A stretch of DNA of 7,572 nucleotides, taken from the NCBI GenBank assembly GCA_002352605.1, contig DEIP01000036.1, positions 44,838 through 52,409 on the forward strand, read 5' to 3'. Source of the DNA: Desulfobacteraceae bacterium UBA2771 (GTDB taxonomy: Bacteria; Desulfobacterota; Desulfobacteria; Desulfobacterales; Desulfosarcinaceae). Each line of letters starts with the position of its first letter. The first letter of the stretch is position 1. The notes beneath the pieces were generated by a model. That model searched no databases. It saw only the letters and a list, made by a program, of their open reading frames with translations, and was not told the DNA's origin. The position numbers and the translations under genes were made by a program. Positions 5,997 through 7,572 of the stretch are shown here, piece after piece.

Positions 5997-7106
5997 ATGT
6001 CCACCGTCATCATCCGAAAAGCGGCTTACGACTACCAGGTGATTCGGCCCATCGTCTTCGAGATGCTGGCATCCGGGGAGGCGCCGACAATCGACGCCGG
6101 TGCCCGGGTATTGATCAAACCCAATTTTCTGGCTCCGGCGGCACCCGAAAAGGCGCTGACCACCCATCCGTTGATCGTGAAGGCGACGGCGGAGTTTGCC
6201 CTGGAAAAAGGGGCCCGGGTCCAGATATCGGACAGCCCGGCCACGGGCAGCTTCACCAAGCTGTTTAAAAAAGGCGGCTACGCGGAAACGCTTAACGGCT
6301 TAGACGTGACGGTCAAGCCCTTCGAGAAAACAATTCCGGTGGATGTGGGCGAACCTTTCGGCACCATCGATGTGGCCAAGGATGCCATGCAGGCCGACGT
6401 GGTCGTCAACCTGGCCAAACTCAAGACCCACACCCAGATGATGCTGACCCTGGGGGTTAAAAATCTCTTCGGCTGTATTGTGGGCTTGAAAAAACCCGAA
6501 TGGCATCTGCGCGCGGGGGTGGACCGGCAGGTGTTCGGGCGCCTGATCGTGAGCATCTTCGAAGCCGTCGGTCCGGAGTATACCATCATGGACGGCATCC
6601 TGGCCATGGAAGGTCAGGGACCGGGAAAGAGCGGGACACCCCGGGAACTGGGTCTGCTGATGGGCGGAAAAAGCGCCCATGCAGTGGATCATGTGGTCTG
6701 CCTTCAGGTGGGGCTGGATCCGGACAATCTTGAAACCCATCGCAGCGCCAGGGAGATGGGGCTGTATGACGGCAGCGTTCATATCGACGGCGATTTGACC
6801 ATACTGGACGACTTTCAGTTCCCCGAGCTGGGCACCCTCACCATGGGGCCGGAGCGTCTGGGCCGATTCATGCGCAAGTTCGTCATTCAGCAGCCGGTGG
6901 CGGACAACAAGGCCTGTAAGCTCTGCGGCGAGTGCTGGAAGTATTGCCCGGCCGAAGCCATCTCCTACACGATTCGGGGAATATCGTTCAACACCAACAC
7001 GTGCATCCGCTGCTACTGCTGCCTGGAGGTGTGCCCCCACGCGGCCATCCGGGCTAAAAAACCGCTGGCCGGACGGCTGGTGGCATGGTTGACCAAGAAC
7101 CGATAA
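5997..7106 (+). CDS. DUF362 protein with C-terminal 2x[4Fe-4S] ferredoxin domain
   Basis: This 369-residue protein combines a DUF362 domain (about 1-290) with a bacterial-type ferredoxin domain (about 300-350). DUF362 blocks visible are RVLIKPNFLAP (37-47), TTHPLIVKA (55-63), ISDSPATGS (77-85), the VNLAKLKTHTQMMLTLGVKN block (137-156), and IMDGILAMEGQGPGKSG (197-213). The ferredoxin carries C307-x2-C310-x2-C313-x3-C317-P and C336-x2-C339-x2-C342-x3-C346-P, which should bind two 4Fe-4S clusters; C341 is an extra cysteine. There is no signal peptide, so it is probably cytoplasmic. The ATG at 5997 is chosen because MSTVIIRKA matches the usual DUF362 N-terminus; in-frame TTG (5892) and ATG (5961) starts upstream have no convincing ribosome-binding site. 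The biochemical role of DUF362 is not settled; electron transfer to an unknown partner is plausible. ssb follows 52 bases downstream on the same strand. Confidence 0.9.
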   Translation: MSTVIIRKAAYDYQVIRPIVFEMLASGEAPTIDAGARVLIKPNFLAPAAPEKALTTHPLIVKATAEFALEKGARVQISDSPATGSFTKLFKKGGYAETLNGLDVTVKPFEKTIPVDVGEPFGTIDVAKDAMQADVVVNLAKLKTHTQMMLTLGVKNLFGCIVGLKKPEWHLRAGVDRQVFGRLIVSIFEAVGPEYTIMDGILAMEGQGPGKSGTPRELGLLMGGKSAHAVDHVVCLQVGLDPDNLETHRSAREMGLYDGSVHIDGDLTILDDFQFPELGTLTMGPERLGRFMRKFVIQQPVADNKACKLCGECWKYCPAEAISYTIRGISFNTNTCIRCYCCLEVCPHAAIRAKKPLAGRLVAWLTKNR

Positions 7107-7113
7107 TGATAAT
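7102..7113 (+). promoter_or_regulatory. Tandem -10-like GATAAT pair before ssb
   Basis: GATAAT occurs twice in tandem across the DUF362 stop codon; each copy matches 5 of 6 positions of the -10 consensus. No good -35 box lies 16-18 bases upstream of either (the nearby TTGACC at 7089 is too close), so a separate ssb promoter is possible but weak. Otherwise ssb would be read from the DUF362 transcript. Confidence 0.2.
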
Positions 7114-7158
7114 CAACAGGCGGTAATCAAACGCCCATGAATGAAAGGAAGGTAACGT

Positions 7159-7572
7159 ATGGCAGGTGGTATTAATAAAGTGATTTTGGTGGGTCACCTG
7201 GGAAAAGACCCTGAAGTGCGCTACACCCCGGACGGCAAAGGCGTGTGCAACTTCACCATGGCAACCACCGAGACGTGGAAAGACAAAAACAGTGGCGAGC
7301 GGCGGGAAAAAACGGAATGGCATCGCGTGGTCATCTTCGGTGCTCTGGCCGAAATCGCCGGTCAGTATCTGTCCAAAGGCAAGCAGGTCTACATCGAAGG
7401 CAAGCTACAGACCCGCAAATGGCAGGGCCAGGACGGGCAGGATCGCTATACGACCGAAGTCGTGGTTGACATACGGGGGACGATGCAGATGCTCGGGTCC
7501 CGGGACAGCGGCGGGGGCGGGGGCGGCTCCCGGCCGGTTGCCGGGGGCGTTGCCGGGGGCGTTTCCGGGGGC
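7159..7572 (+). CDS. ssb: Single-stranded DNA-binding protein (3' end outside window)
   Basis: The first 138 residues of SSB are present; the frame is open at the window edge. SSB coats single-stranded DNA as a tetramer during replication, recombination and repair. The OB-fold spans about residues 4-112: NKVILVGHLGKDPEVRYTP near the start, then TEWHRVVIFGALAEIAGQYL, KGKQVYIEGKLQTRKW and a final beta strand ending TMQMLGSR. From about 117 the sequence becomes the glycine-rich disordered linker, with three VxGG units (127-138). The acidic C-terminal tip (usually DDDIPF) that recruits partner proteins would lie beyond the window. The ATG is supported by GGAAGG six bases upstream. It lies 52 bases after the DUF362 gene. 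Confidence 0.96.
   Translation, partial: MAGGINKVILVGHLGKDPEVRYTPDGKGVCNFTMATTETWKDKNSGERREKTEWHRVVIFGALAEIAGQYLSKGKQVYIEGKLQTRKWQGQDGQDRYTTEVVVDIRGTMQMLGSRDSGGGGGGSRPVAGGVAGGVSGG
7537..7572 (+). repeat. Three 12-bp tandem repeats in the ssb linker
   Basis: The unit GTTGCCGGGGGC occurs at 7537-7548 and 7549-7560, and a one-base variant, GTTTCCGGGGGC, at 7561-7572. It encodes VAGG, VAGG and VSGG in frame. The array runs into the window edge, so its copy number is unknown. It lies in the disordered linker, where length changes are usually tolerated. Confidence 0.85.

Noticed and set aside
7085..7111. TTGACC at 7089-7094 as -35 box of an ssb promoter
   Set aside because: The best -10-like boxes (GATAAT) are only 7 or 13 bases away, far below the usual 16-18 spacing.

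Overview
The window looks like chromosomal DNA from a GC-rich, Gram-negative anaerobe. The best guess is a sulfate-reducing Desulfobacterota (Desulfosarcina/Desulfatitalea-like). This rests on the mix of a SYLF-domain exported protein, a DUF362 protein fused to a two-cluster ferredoxin, a PEP-CTERM-like small protein and a sigma-54 type promoter. The taxonomic call is inference. No rRNA, tRNA, CRISPR array, phage gene or transposase is visible.

Layout. 1-240: non-coding leader. 241-864 (+): exported SYLF/Ysc84-type protein. 929-1356 (-): a compact, apparently self-contained unit. It has a near-consensus sigma-54 promoter (1340-1356), a clear Shine-Dalgarno (1271-1275), a 59-residue exported mini-protein ending in a PEP-CTERM-like tail (1083-1262), and a perfect 15-bp hairpin followed by a U tract on that strand (929-966). 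Dyad elements that could be enhancer sites lie upstream (1404-1501). 1544-2599 (-): RlmN-family radical-SAM RNA methyltransferase. 2600-2821: divergent control region with a good sigma-70 promoter toward glnS. 2822-4519 (+): glutaminyl-tRNA synthetase. 4687-5877 (-): stand-alone THUMP-domain RlmL-type RNA methyltransferase. 5997-7106 (+): DUF362/ferredoxin protein. 7159-7572 (+): single-strand DNA-binding protein, cut by the window end inside its glycine-rich linker.

How the genes fit together. rlmN, glnS and the RlmL-like gene form a translation-related neighbourhood: two RNA methyltransferases, whose E. coli relatives modify 23S rRNA near the peptidyl-transferase centre, flank one aminoacyl-tRNA synthetase. 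They alternate in strand, so they are not one operon. The SYLF gene, DUF362 gene and ssb are ordinary neighbours without an obvious shared pathway. The part least explained by known housekeeping functions is the sigma-54-controlled mini-protein unit at 929-1356. Its predicted mature ectodomain is only about 15 residues long, and it carries an exosortase-type tail in which the usual P-E-P is L-E-P.
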